DNA of 64,000 bases. Origin: Alteromonas sp. M12. GTDB taxonomy: Bacteria > Pseudomonadota > Gammaproteobacteria > Enterobacterales > Alteromonadaceae. The notes below the pieces were generated by a model. That model was not told the DNA's origin and ran no database searches. It worked only from the letters and a program-made list of their open reading frames with translations. The stretch lies in the NCBI RefSeq assembly GCF_037478005.1, contig NZ_CP144164.1, positions 372,001-436,000 of the forward strand, in the 5' to 3' direction. Shown here piece by piece: positions 9,246-18,436 of the stretch. Each line of letters opens with the position of its first letter. Positions within the stretch are counted from its first letter, which is position 1. The translations under genes were made by a program, and so were the position numbers.

Positions 9246-11486
9246 TCAGCTTTTAACGTTTTCAGGCTGAACCACAGTACCGTAATATTCACCTGAATAA
9301 TAATGATCACCGTAGTAACTCATCTTCTGAGGTTCGGCTACTGTCAACACTGCGCCTATAACGTTGGCATGTAGCTTCTGCAAACGTTTAACCGCTTCTT
9401 TAGAGACTTTAATTTTAGTCTCTTCTGCTCGTACTGCGACTATCACACCATCAACTTTAGTCCCCACAATGCAGGCATCACTTACCGGTAAAGTAGGGGG
9501 GCCATCTAATATAATGTGATCGAAGTGGGTTTTTAACGACTGCAAGGCTTTAGCAAACTTTTCTGAAGACAACAGTTCAATGGGGTTGTGTGGAATAGTC
9601 CCGCAAGGCATCACATTAAACTGTTTATTGTCTGTTGGGTTTACAATGCAATCTGCGAAGTTTACCGTGCCTGCTAAAAGATCCGTTAAACCATGACGAG
9701 ATTGAATTTTAAGGTTTTTTGCAATGCTCGGCTTACGTAAATCGACTTCTAACAACAGCGTTTTGCCAATTTGGCTATAGGCCGCCGCTAAGTTCATTGC
9801 TAAAGTGGATTTACCCTCTGCACCCGTTGCCGAGGTCACTAACAAGGTTTTAGGCGGATTATCGATATTCGAAAACTGCAATCCGGTACGGATACTGTTA
9901 ATACTCTCAGCAAAAACAGAGCGGGTATCTTCTGAGTATTCCATCTCTGGAATAGTGTGAGTATCTTTTTTCTTCAAGGCCATGGTAATGCCCAGCGCTG
10001 GAATATTTAGATTTTCTTCCAGTGCATCTGGTGTTCGATAAGTGTTGTGTAGTGCCTCTTTTACAAAGGCTAATACCACCCCAAAAAACACGCCTATAAA
10101 CACTGACAATGCCACAATCAATTTGACGTTAGGTTTAATTGGCGAGGTCGGAACCGTCGCTGTATCAATTACTTGTACATTAGATGCAGTAAAGTCACCG
10201 CGAATATTGGTTTCCATCAAGCGATTAATAAATGACTCATAGATACGGCGGTTATTCTCCACTTCACGTTCCAAGGAAGTAAGAGTGAAGTTTGAACCTT
10301 GTAATGATTGTATTTCATCTTTTTCATTGCTAATTAACCGTTGAATATTGTTAACTTGTTGGCTCGCTAGTCGGTAATCACTTTCAATGCGATCAACAAT
10401 TTTAGCAATTTCGCGAGATAAACTATCGCGCACACTTTTCAGTTCAGTACGGGCTGAAATCATTTTAGGGTGTTTTTCTTTATAACGCTCAAACAGCTCA
10501 TCAACTTTACTTTGCAATCTGGCTTCTTCTTTCACCAAGTCACTAGCGGTTTTATTTTGTAACACAGGCCCTAGTGAATAAAATGCTTTGGAATCAGGTT
10601 TTACACCTTCCACCTGTCTATATAACTCTTCTGCAGTACTGAGTTCAGTTTGTGCACTGATTAACTGACTATTTAACGATTGTAAGCGCGAGTTTGAATC
10701 CCGCTGTTGCAAGGAGCTATCGACAATGCCTTGCTGCATTCTGAATTGACGTAGTTTTTCTTCAGAGGCGCTTAACTGCGCTTTTAGCTCTGATGATTGT
10801 TCCGACAGCCATTTTTCAGTATTTTTCACATCACCCAAGCGGGACTCTAAACCAAACTGAATATAAGCCTCACCCAAAGCATTAATAATATCGGTAGCTA
10901 ACTGTGGATCATCCGACTGATAACTAATATTGATAATTTGGCTTTGTTTACCACCACTCACCTTTAGCCCCGCTTGAATGTCTGCAGCCAACATTACTTT
11001 AATCTCGTGGTCAGAGCGTTTTTTAGCAGGAGCGGCACTCTCATCCTTGCCAAAAAGTGCAACGATTTCTTGTTTTATTTCAGTAATGGTGGCCGATAAT
11101 CCACTGGCTTTTTTGCCTTTATTTGCTAGTTGTTCTTTTTTGTATTTTTCTACCAGATCAAGTTTGTCGACAACGGTTTCGGCAATGGCTCTAGATTGTA
11201 AGATTTCATACTGAGTTTCATAAAACAAAAATACTAAGGCCGAAGCTATATATTGCTCTTCTCTTGCAGCATTAGGTTGCTGGGGATCTGCGAGTATTTT
11301 TGAGCTAGCTTGATAAATGGGCGTTGCGGTAGCCGCAATATAACCACCAATTAACAGACATACCATAGTCACTGCAGCAATTAACCATTTGGCCCGTTTA
11401 ATGGTGCGCCAATACTGGCTCAAGTCTAACGTCTCTTCGGCGCTGTCGTTAGTTAAAGTGGGGTTCAAGCCTTGTTGTGATGTCAT
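9246..11486 (-). CDS. wzc: Wzc-type polysaccharide co-polymerase and tyrosine autokinase
   Basis: An inner-membrane protein that controls chain length and export of the polysaccharide and phosphorylates its own C-terminal tyrosines. It is 746 residues. A Wzz domain follows the first membrane helix (about 33-52), long coiled-coil segments occupy about 210-420, and the second membrane helix is near 455-478. The cytoplasmic BY-kinase domain has the P-loop ATGAEGKST (about 551-559) and Walker B HIILDGPP. The tail carries three Tyr pairs at 724/725, 729/730 and 734/735. It sits between the Wza-like export gene and the CpsB-like phosphatase, the expected functional trio. Confidence 0.93.
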   Translation of the reverse strand: MTSQQGLNPTLTNDSAEETLDLSQYWRTIKRAKWLIAAVTMVCLLIGGYIAATATPIYQASSKILADPQQPNAAREEQYIASALVFLFYETQYEILQSRAIAETVVDKLDLVEKYKKEQLANKGKKASGLSATITEIKQEIVALFGKDESAAPAKKRSDHEIKVMLAADIQAGLKVSGGKQSQIINISYQSDDPQLATDIINALGEAYIQFGLESRLGDVKNTEKWLSEQSSELKAQLSASEEKLRQFRMQQGIVDSSLQQRDSNSRLQSLNSQLISAQTELSTAEELYRQVEGVKPDSKAFYSLGPVLQNKTASDLVKEEARLQSKVDELFERYKEKHPKMISARTELKSVRDSLSREIAKIVDRIESDYRLASQQVNNIQRLISNEKDEIQSLQGSNFTLTSLEREVENNRRIYESFINRLMETNIRGDFTASNVQVIDTATVPTSPIKPNVKLIVALSVFIGVFFGVVLAFVKEALHNTYRTPDALEENLNIPALGITMALKKKDTHTIPEMEYSEDTRSVFAESINSIRTGLQFSNIDNPPKTLLVTSATGAEGKSTLAMNLAAAYSQIGKTLLLEVDLRKPSIAKNLKIQSRHGLTDLLAGTVNFADCIVNPTDNKQFNVMPCGTIPHNPIELLSSEKFAKALQSLKTHFDHIILDGPPTLPVSDACIVGTKVDGVIVAVRAEETKIKVSKEAVKRLQKLHANVIGAVLTVAEPQKMSYYGDHYYSGEYYGTVVQPENVKS

Positions 11487-11611
11487 TTTTTCACTGTTCC
11501 ATTTCTATTGCGCTTATTTTGCGCTACCTATTATCTTTGCTACATTCAAAACACTACTATTGTTACTACTGCTCATAGGTCTAATGGCCGCTGAGCTTTA
11601 ACATATAGTGC

Positions 11612-12166
11612 TTAGAAAAAGCTTTCTTCCACTGTAATTACATCGCCCGGTTTAACCGTGGCATTTAAATCGACTTTTTTTCGTTCGCTATTTTGGGCTT
11701 GGTTTAACAAGTAAATATTGCTTTTTGAAGCACGCTCAGTAAACCCGCCCGCAATAGTTACTGCAATTTGTACCGTCATCTTGGTTCTAAACGGGTAGCT
11801 TCCTGGTTTTTTCACTTCACCATTAATATAAAAAGGGCGATATTCAGCGATGCTCACAGATACGCTGGGCTTTTTCAGGTAGTCGTCACCAAATAGCTTA
11901 GTCAACAAGGCTTCCACTTCAGGTACGGTTTTGCCTTGCACTACTACTTGGCCCAACAGTGGCACAGATATAGTCCCTTCATCGGTTATTTGCGCTTCTT
12001 TTAGGCCTAATTCTGGCTCATCAAATACCGTGACAGATATGGAATCACCGGTTGATAATCGATAGGTAGTGTCGGTGTCACTTGTATTTTCAACGCTTTG
12101 TGCAAACACATTTACACTAAGCCCAGTCCATAAAATGCCAATGAACAAAAGAATACGTTTTTTCAC
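11612..12166 (-). CDS. Wza-type polysaccharide export protein (short form)
   Basis: A secreted protein of the polysaccharide biosynthesis/export family, expected to form part of the outer-membrane translocation path. It starts with GTG at 12166 behind AAAGGAAC. Signal peptide residues 1-22 (cleavage after VFA). The Poly_export domain (YRLSTGDSISVTVFDEPEL, then GTISVPLLGQVVVQGKTV) covers about 35-105 and one SLBB-like domain (FYINGEVKKPGSYPF) about 110-184. At 184 residues it is about half the length of E. coli Wza and has no lipobox Cys or C-terminal amphipathic membrane helix, so it cannot build a Wza-type pore alone. The adjacent beta-barrel gene is the obvious candidate partner. The 125 bp between it and wzc hold no gene. 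Confidence 0.87.
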   Translation of the reverse strand: MKKRILLFIGILWTGLSVNVFAQSVENTSDTDTTYRLSTGDSISVTVFDEPELGLKEAQITDEGTISVPLLGQVVVQGKTVPEVEALLTKLFGDDYLKKPSVSVSIAEYRPFYINGEVKKPGSYPFRTKMTVQIAVTIAGGFTERASKSNIYLLNQAQNSERKKVDLNATVKPGDVITVEESFF

Positions 12167-12198
12167 TTAATAGTTCCTTTTCAAAATCTGTAAATTGA

Positions 12199-13386
12199 CT
12201 AATCGATTAACCAGTCAATACCTAACATATAAATATTTGAGTCATAATCATAAAGTGCAAGTTCAGAGCTACGCTTTCTATGAGAGTAATCAATATAAAT
12301 TTCTAAACTGCGTTTTAATGCATAAGTGTATTTAGTTTCGATGGCGCTAATAGTATCTTTTCTAGAGAAAGTGCTTCCTAAATCATCTTCACGATAAAGG
12401 TAACTAAAGCTTATTTCACTTTTTGCGCTAAAATTATGCTCTAACCCAATGGAATAAGTTTCGCTGACGAAACTGGGTAAGCCTTGTACTGCACTTTCTC
12501 GGGTGGAGCGATCAGCTCCTAACGTGATTGTGGAGTATGTGTTGGGTTTCCAAACCATATCTAAATAATAAGCTAGGCCGGATATATCATCATAAAACTC
12601 ATTGTCGTAATCTATATCTTGATAACCTACTTTGAATATTCCAGTGGTTTGCGCTGTTGCTGTCCACTCCGCCCCCATTAAAAATCGATTCTGGCTTGCT
12701 GAAACATCAAATGTCTCGGTATTTATATAGCTTAAATCATCTATACTTGCTTCTAACAACAATCGGGTTTTTGGGGCTAATCGATAATAAAATGTCCCAG
12801 TAATTCGATTGACATCGTAATCACGGAAGAATTGTTCATTATTGTCGTATCTGCGTTTGTCTATATCGTAAGCTATTCTTATCTGACCAATACTCTTTCG
12901 CGTTCCGTAAGTCCCTGAGGTTTTTAATGAGGAAGACGATACCTCAGTAAATTCGTCTAACACGCTGGTTTCAGCATTAGTTGTGCCAGGCTCTTCTATT
13001 TTATTTGAGTAGCCCAAGGTTAATTCTGATGTGAACTTAGAAGTGTGTTTATACTGACCTTTCAATGATGCCTCATGTTCGGCATAACTTAGGTCGCTCA
13101 AATCATTATATTGACGATAATTGCCCTTATATTGTGCATCGAGTTGCACAGACTCATAAAGCTCGGTCAATTTTAGTGCAGGGGCAAGTTGTAAAAATTG
13201 GTCGGATAGTTCTTCTGAGCTTCGGAAAATATTGTCATCTTGTCCGAGGCTAGCACCTATAACGGCCGAAAATCCTTCATGTTGCTGTGCATTAGCAGAA
13301 TTGAAGTACGCCAACGCAATAAGCATCAAAATAAGCTTGAGGAATGGTCTCTGTAAATGAGAGATCATATTATTTAAGTTAATCAT
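12199..13386 (-). CDS. Outer-membrane beta-barrel protein of the exopolysaccharide locus
   Basis: A 395-residue protein with a signal peptide (cleavage after SANA, about residue 33) and about a dozen alternating amphipathic strands ending in an aromatic-rich strand (YMLGIDWLID), typical of a barrel. It resembles the EpsL/PEP-CTERM-associated outer-membrane proteins encoded next to Wza-like genes. I start it at ATG 13386 because GGAAAGAG precedes it and the signal peptide begins there; an upstream in-frame ATG at 13464 would add 26 residues that disrupt the signal sequence. It is the first gene of the - strand operon running to 5197. Likely role: export pore or scaffold for the short Wza-like protein (inference). 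Confidence 0.75.
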   Translation of the reverse strand: MINLNNMISHLQRPFLKLILMLIALAYFNSANAQQHEGFSAVIGASLGQDDNIFRSSEELSDQFLQLAPALKLTELYESVQLDAQYKGNYRQYNDLSDLSYAEHEASLKGQYKHTSKFTSELTLGYSNKIEEPGTTNAETSVLDEFTEVSSSSLKTSGTYGTRKSIGQIRIAYDIDKRRYDNNEQFFRDYDVNRITGTFYYRLAPKTRLLLEASIDDLSYINTETFDVSASQNRFLMGAEWTATAQTTGIFKVGYQDIDYDNEFYDDISGLAYYLDMVWKPNTYSTITLGADRSTRESAVQGLPSFVSETYSIGLEHNFSAKSEISFSYLYREDDLGSTFSRKDTISAIETKYTYALKRSLEIYIDYSHRKRSSELALYDYDSNIYMLGIDWLID

Positions 13387-13707
13387 ACAGCTCTTTCCAT
13401 AAACTCCGGTCTTCCTCTCATCGGCCGTAAAACGTGCTTTTAGAGAGAATTCCTGCATCACCACAACTAAGCAAGTCGATTAACGCATAATTGCTGGGGA
13501 AAATAGCAAACCTCGACGCAAAAATATAGATTAATTGGTAATTAAATTTTTGTGACTTAATCCACATTATTGTTCGTTCAGTGGGCAATCCACCCTTAAG
13601 TCGTACAAAGGATATGCACATTCCGCACCAAAGCTATTTCTTTTTGTTGGTAGCATTCTTTATTCGCTGGGTTTATTATACTGGAGATACTTCATTTAGG
13701 TTTATTC

Positions 13708-14130
13708 ATGGTTAAACAACTTGTTACCGCGTTAATGATAATCGCCTTGCTTTTCAGCCAAGGGGTTTCTGCGTTGGTGGCGGTTTGTGACATGGAAAAT
13801 ATGCCAAAAATGAATCATATTGCTAATGTCTCTGATTCTATTATGGTGCAACAACAGGATTCCCATCGTGGAATGCAGCATGGTAGTGATGAAGGTGAGC
13901 TAGGTGAGCCGATTCCGATTTTAGATGAAACCCAGTATCACAGCATGCAATCAAGCCAAGATTGCTGCAACCAAACCTGCGATTGCGAACACGGCACTGC
14001 GTTTTCAGCAGCGTTGGTAGTGGCCAATCCATTTCCAGATTCGCTGATAAATCATACCGATGTTATCGCCGAGCAATTCAGGGCCCTCGACGCCCACACC
14101 TCAAATTTAATCAAACCCCCGATTATTTAA
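13708..14130 (+). CDS. Small periplasmic Cys/Met/His-rich protein next to the copper efflux operon
   Basis: 140 residues with a signal peptide (hydrophobic 5-22). The mature part is unusually rich in soft-metal ligands: Cys at 27, 86, 87, 91 and 93 (a CCxxxCxC cluster), a MENMPKMNH segment (about 29-37), and HRGMQHG (about 53-59). I do not recognise a named family. Composition and position upstream of the TolC/CusB/CusA-like genes suggest periplasmic Cu(I)/Ag(I) binding or sensing. TTTAGG lies 7 bases before the ATG. The gene is separated from the efflux genes by repeat array 3. No metalloregulator gene is in the neighbourhood. Confidence 0.7.
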   Translation: MVKQLVTALMIIALLFSQGVSALVAVCDMENMPKMNHIANVSDSIMVQQQDSHRGMQHGSDEGELGEPIPILDETQYHSMQSSQDCCNQTCDCEHGTAFSAALVVANPFPDSLINHTDVIAEQFRALDAHTSNLIKPPII

Positions 14131-14185
14131 TACCCCAAAATAGATCCGCCGTTTTTTCGTCGCACGGGATTTACCGTACGCCCGT

Positions 14186-14916
14186 GTAGCATGGCCTTTA
14201 GGCCATGGATCCGCAGGAGCCGGATTTTATCGTCCTGTAGCATGGCCTTAAGGCCATGGGGAAAAACCATGGATACGAACGTCTAGGTTTTTATCGTTTT
14301 CGCGGGGCCCGTAGCATGGCCTTTAGGCCATGGAGAAAACCCCATGGATGCGAATGTGTGGATTTTTATTATTTTCGCGGGCCCCGTAGCATGGCCTTTA
14401 GGCCATGGAAAAACCCCATGGATACGAACGTGTGGATTTTTATCATTTTCGCGGGGCCCGTAGCATGGCCTTTAGGCCATGGAAAAACCCATGGATACCA
14501 ATGTGTGGATTTTTATTATTTTCGCGGGGCCCTGTAGCATGGCCTTTAGGCCATGGAATAACCCCATGGATGCGAATGTGTAGGTTTTTATTATTTTCGT
14601 GGGGCCCGTAGCATGGCCTTTAGGCCATGGGGAAAAACCATGGATACGAACGTTTAGGTTTTTATTATTTTCGCGGGGCCCCGTAGCATGGCCTTTAGGC
14701 CATGGAGAAAACCCCATGGATACGAATGTGTGGATTTTTATTATTTTCGCGGGGCTAAAGCACCCGCCTACAGGTTGGGATTTGCGATTTGTTTCGCGGG
14801 GCTAAAGCACCCGCCTACAGGTTGGGGTTTACGATTTGTTTCGCGGGGCTAAAGCACCCGCCTACAGGTTTGGATTTGCGATTTGTTTCGCGGCTAAAGC
14901 AACCGCCTACAGGTTT
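14186..14916 (+). repeat. REP array 3: 74-bp forward units, then 47-bp inverted units
   Basis: Forward GTAGC palindromes with stem ATGGCC/GGCCAT start at 14186, 14237, 14311, 14386, 14460, 14534, 14608 and 14683. After the first 51-bp step the period is 74-75 bp with a shared linker (CCCATGGATACGAATGTG, then TTTTTATTATTTTCGCGGGG). From 14749 the array switches to four head-to-tail copies, period 47 bp, of the opposite palindrome (GCGGGGCTAAAGCACCCGC, then CTACAGGTT), the fourth degenerate. It ends about 30 bp before the TolC-family start codon, so it lies in the 5' region of the efflux operon. Open frames through it are repeat artefacts. Confidence 0.88.
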
Positions 14917-14945
14917 TGGAATTACATTATGAATAGAGTTTTGAC

Positions 14946-16352
14946 ATGTTTAAGCTTAATTATCTAACCCAGATTTTAATTGCAGGTGCTTTTATGTTTG
15001 CGCTGCCTGCGGCTCAGGCTAATCTTGAGGCTGCCGAACGGCAACTGACCTTGCATGATGCGGTGCAGTTGGCCATCGATAATGATCCTTGGCAAAGCGG
15101 CAATCAATTAAAGCGTCAGGCTTTGGAGTCGCAAAGCTATGCGGCTGATACTTTGCCCGATCCGGTTTTATCTATGGGCTTGCTGAATTTGCCAACCAAC
15201 GGATTCGCATTCGATCAAGAGGCGATGACGCAGCTTAAAGTGGGTATTGCGCAACAATTTCCTCGTGGTGATAGTCGTGGTATTCGCAAACGTCAGCTTC
15301 AGCAACTAGCGGCTAAACATCCGTTTCTGGCGCAAGATCGCTCAGCGCAAATCGCGGTGACAGTTTCGCAGTTATGGCTTGATGGTTATGGGGCGCAACA
15401 AAGCATTCAATTGCTAAAACAAGAAAGTCGTCTTTTTGAACAATTGGCGCAAACGGTTGAATCTCAGTACGCCTCTGGACAAAAGCGTACTCGCCAAGAA
15501 GATGTGATACGCGCCAATCTTGAGCTCGCACGTCTACAAGACCGCTTAACCCAATTACAGAGTGATAAAGAGACAGCCACAGCTGCGCTATATCAATGGA
15601 TAGCAAATGAGCATTTTGACCAGAGTAATGTCAGCGCTTTCGATTTTGCACTAAATCAGGCGGTCAGCAATCAAGCCGAGACCAATCAAGCCGAGACAGC
15701 CATGTTTCCCGCTATGACAGAGTTTGTATCTGCCCCCTTTGATCGGCAACGTTATGGACAGCTCCTTGGCAAACATCCTGCGGTGCTGGCGGTACAGCAA
15801 ACCATTCTGGCTGGACAGGTTGGAGTTGAACTAGCGCAGCAAAAATATCAGCCGCAATGGGGCGTGAATGCCAGTTATGCCATGCGAGCCGACGATCAGG
15901 CGGGGCAAAGCCGTGCGGATTTCTTTTCTGTTGGTGTGTCTGTGGATTTGCCGCTGTTTACCCATCAGCGCCAAGACAAAGCCGTGCAGGCCGCAAAATA
16001 CCAAGCCGAATCCTTAAAAACTGAAAAACGTCTGTTGTTGCGCAATATGTTGGCGCAACTTGAATCTTTGCTTTCTCAGCGCCAGCGACTTGCAGATAGG
16101 TTAGCGAATTATGACACATCCATTTTACCGCAAATGCACGAACAGGCCGAAGCTGAATTGACTGCCTACACCAGTAACAACGGAGATTTTGGGGAAGTGA
16201 TGCGAGCTCGAATCGCTGAGCTAAATAGCCGCTTAGAGCGCATATTAATCGCCACTAAAAAACAAAAAGTAAATGCTCACTTACAGTATTTTCTTGTACA
16301 GGCTAAACCCAGTGACAACCACCAATCAAAACTGGTTTTAGGAGAACAGTAA
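14946..16352 (+). CDS. TolC/CusC-family outer-membrane efflux protein
   Basis: The outer-membrane channel of a heavy-metal RND efflux system. 468 residues; signal peptide about 1-25 (cleavage near AQA), then two outer-membrane-efflux repeats rich in long helices. The segment TLHDAVQLAIDNDPW (about 35-49) is the usual family opening, and GVNASYAMRAD begins a strand region around residue 305. There is no lipobox Cys, unlike E. coli CusC. Its stop overlaps the start of the adaptor gene by one base (TAATG at 16350-16354), so the two are coupled. Transcription must come through or start within repeat array 3. Confidence 0.88.
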   Translation: MFKLNYLTQILIAGAFMFALPAAQANLEAAERQLTLHDAVQLAIDNDPWQSGNQLKRQALESQSYAADTLPDPVLSMGLLNLPTNGFAFDQEAMTQLKVGIAQQFPRGDSRGIRKRQLQQLAAKHPFLAQDRSAQIAVTVSQLWLDGYGAQQSIQLLKQESRLFEQLAQTVESQYASGQKRTRQEDVIRANLELARLQDRLTQLQSDKETATAALYQWIANEHFDQSNVSAFDFALNQAVSNQAETNQAETAMFPAMTEFVSAPFDRQRYGQLLGKHPAVLAVQQTILAGQVGVELAQQKYQPQWGVNASYAMRADDQAGQSRADFFSVGVSVDLPLFTHQRQDKAVQAAKYQAESLKTEKRLLLRNMLAQLESLLSQRQRLADRLANYDTSILPQMHEQAEAELTAYTSNNGDFGEVMRARIAELNSRLERILIATKKQKVNAHLQYFLVQAKPSDNHQSKLVLGEQ

Positions 16353-18436
16353 TGAATCAAACTAACAATCAATCCACAAATAGCAAATCGCAATTAACAC
16401 CAGTACTTTATTTAGTTGCCGGTTTGTTAGGTGGAGCGCTGTTATCGGGGTTGTATTTCAACTTTAGCGGTCACGGTCAATCAGCATCAGCTAAACAGGA
16501 TACAAATGTTGAAGCAGATGAAGTGCCGCTTTACTGGGTAGCGCCTATGGATCCTAACTTCAAACGTGATCAACCTGGCAAGTCACCCATGGGAATGGAT
16601 TTAGTGCCAGTATATGCCAACAATAATTCGACGAATAACGATAGCTCAGGCACGGTTTCTATTGCTCCGAACATTGTCAATAATTTAGGAGTGCGCACCG
16701 CCAAAGTAGCGTACAGCAGCATGCATGTGCCGATACAAACAATTGGCTATGTTGGTTATAACCAAGATAGATTAATTCATATTCATGCTCGTGCCCAAGG
16801 TTGGGTAGATAAACTTTATGTTACCGCCTCTGGCGAGCCGGTGGAAAAAGACCAGCCTTTATACGCCCTTTATTCCCCCGAGCTGGTTAATGCTCAAGAA
16901 GAATATTTACTTGCGGTAAATAGAGGTAATAGTGCACTCACCAATGCTGCGCTATCGCGCTTAGTGGCGCTGCAAATGCCCAAACAAGCCATTCAAACAC
17001 TCAAGCAGACACAAAAAGTACTGCAAACCGTGGAGTTTCGTTCACCCCAAGCTGGAGTGGTGGATAACTTAAATATTCGAGAAGGCTTTTTTGTGAATCC
17101 CGAGCGCACCCTGATGTCGATAGCGTCACTTGACGATGTGTGGGTAGAAACTGAGGTTTTTGAGCGTTTGGCAGGGCAAGTGGAAGTTGGATTGCCGGTA
17201 ACCATGAGTTTGGATTACCTGCCTGGTGAAAGCTGGCAAGGTGTAGTGGATTATATTTATCCTACATTGAATGAACAAACGCGCACCCTTCGTGCCCGAT
17301 TAAGGTTCAGCAATAGCCAGCGAAAACTCAAACCCAATATGTTTGCCCAAGTGGTGATCCATACCAAACCCAGCGCGCGCAGTTTATGGGTTCCTAGCGA
17401 AGCGGTGATCCGCACCCGCGCACAAAACCGCGTAGTGCTCGCGTTAGGCGATGGCCAATTTAAATCCGTAGAGGTAAAACTCGGCACAGTAGCTCATGGA
17501 CAGGCACAAATTCTCGATGGATTAGAACAGGGCGATACCATCGTCACCTCAGCACAATTCTTACTGGACTCCGAAAGCAGTATCAATTCAGACTTTTCAC
17601 GAATGACGGCACTCTCGAATAAACAAGAAGCAGATAAACAAGACAGCCATGCAAACCACGAGAGCATGGACCACAGCAACATGGATCACGGCAACATGGA
17701 CAGCCACGATATGTCGGGCATGGATAAACAGGACAGCCATGCTAATCACGAGAGCATGGACCACAGCAACATGAACCACGGCAACATGGACAGTCATGAT
17801 ATGTCGAGCATGGATAAACAGGACAGCCATGCTAACCACGAGAGCATGGACCACAGCAACATGGATCACGGCAACATGGACCACAGCAACATGGACAGTC
17901 ATGATATGTCGGGCATGGATAAACAGGACAGCCATGCTAATCACGAGAGCATGGACCACAGCAACATGGACCACGGCAACATGGACAGCCATGATATGTC
18001 GGGCATGGATAAACAGGACAGCCATGCTAATCACGAGAGCATGGACCACAGCAACATGAACCACGGCAACATGGACAGTCATGATATGTCGAGCATGGAT
18101 AAACAGGACAGCCATGCTAACCACGAGAGCATGGACCACAGCAATATGAACCACGGCAACATGGACAGCCATGATATGTCGGGCATGGATAGACAGGATA
18201 AACAGGACAGCCATGCTAACCACGAGAGCATGGACCATAGCAACATGGACCACGGCAACATGGACAGTCATGATATGTCGAGCATGGATAAACAGGACAG
18301 CCACGCTAATCACGAGGGCATGGACCACAGCAACATGAACCAAGGCAACATGGACAGGCATGATATGACGGGCATGGATAAACAGGACAGCCATGCTAAC
18401 CACGCTGAAAAGCATCAGGGGATGCAGCATGATTGA
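16352..18436 (+). CDS. CusB-like periplasmic adaptor with a Met/His tandem-repeat tail
   Basis: Membrane-fusion protein linking the CusA-like pump to the TolC-like channel. 694 residues, much longer than the roughly 400-residue norm. Membrane anchor about 20-40. A heavy-metal-binding segment at 61-88 (YWVAPMDP...SPMGMDLVPVY) follows the HMBD pattern with Met in place of Cys. The lipoyl/hairpin/beta-barrel adaptor core runs about 100-405. From about residue 428 to the end is a tail of eight full repeats of about 30 residues plus a partial ninth, built from DSHANHESMDHSNM, HGNMDSHDMSGM and DKQ. It provides over 100 Met/His residues. The stop overlaps the start of the pump gene (ATGATTGA at 18429-18436). 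Likely role of the tail: buffering or delivering Cu(I)/Ag(I) in the periplasm (inference). Confidence 0.9.
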   Translation: MNQTNNQSTNSKSQLTPVLYLVAGLLGGALLSGLYFNFSGHGQSASAKQDTNVEADEVPLYWVAPMDPNFKRDQPGKSPMGMDLVPVYANNNSTNNDSSGTVSIAPNIVNNLGVRTAKVAYSSMHVPIQTIGYVGYNQDRLIHIHARAQGWVDKLYVTASGEPVEKDQPLYALYSPELVNAQEEYLLAVNRGNSALTNAALSRLVALQMPKQAIQTLKQTQKVLQTVEFRSPQAGVVDNLNIREGFFVNPERTLMSIASLDDVWVETEVFERLAGQVEVGLPVTMSLDYLPGESWQGVVDYIYPTLNEQTRTLRARLRFSNSQRKLKPNMFAQVVIHTKPSARSLWVPSEAVIRTRAQNRVVLALGDGQFKSVEVKLGTVAHGQAQILDGLEQGDTIVTSAQFLLDSESSINSDFSRMTALSNKQEADKQDSHANHESMDHSNMDHGNMDSHDMSGMDKQDSHANHESMDHSNMNHGNMDSHDMSSMDKQDSHANHESMDHSNMDHGNMDHSNMDSHDMSGMDKQDSHANHESMDHSNMDHGNMDSHDMSGMDKQDSHANHESMDHSNMNHGNMDSHDMSSMDKQDSHANHESMDHSNMNHGNMDSHDMSGMDRQDKQDSHANHESMDHSNMDHGNMDSHDMSSMDKQDSHANHEGMDHSNMNQGNMDRHDMTGMDKQDSHANHAEKHQGMQHD
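17633..18433 (+). repeat. In-frame 90-bp minisatellite encoding the adaptor tail
   Basis: Units open with GATAAACAGGACAGCCATGC-like sequence at 17633, 17723, 17813, 17918, 18008, 18098 and onward. Most are exactly 90 bp. One is lengthened by 15 bp (an extra MDHSN/HGN block) and one by 9 bp (extra RQD). All changes are multiples of three, so the reading frame is kept. Alternation of Asp/Asn and Gly/Ser (HSNMDHG versus HSNMNHG; MSGM versus MSSM) shows copies have been duplicated in pairs. A long open frame on the opposite strand here is a by-product of the repeat. Confidence 0.93.

Noticed and set aside
13387..13464. Upstream ATG extension of the outer-membrane barrel gene
   Set aside because: It would place 26 charged residues before the signal peptide, and the ATG at 13386 has its own ribosome binding site.
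14256..14805. Several 60-90-residue open frames with repeated WPLGHG/FRPWK peptides inside the arrays (also at 21965-22515 and 26504-27193)
   Set aside because: Pure translations of palindromic repeats in all frames and both strands; no starts with ribosome binding sites.
14186..14916. Regular repeats with a CRISPR-like period
   Set aside because: The intervening sequences are themselves repeated, repeats are full palindromes with GTAG feet, unit length changes between 47 and 75 bp, and no cas genes are present.
18393..18428. Longer start for cusA
   Set aside because: It lies within the adaptor's repeat tail and adds 12 residues absent from the family; ATG 18429 gives the standard N-terminus and coupling overlap.
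17597..18430. 277-residue open frame on the - strand across the adaptor tail, rich in Val/His/Ala
   Set aside because: It mirrors the 90-bp repeat of the real gene in another frame, has no ribosome binding site and its composition is entirely set by the repeat.
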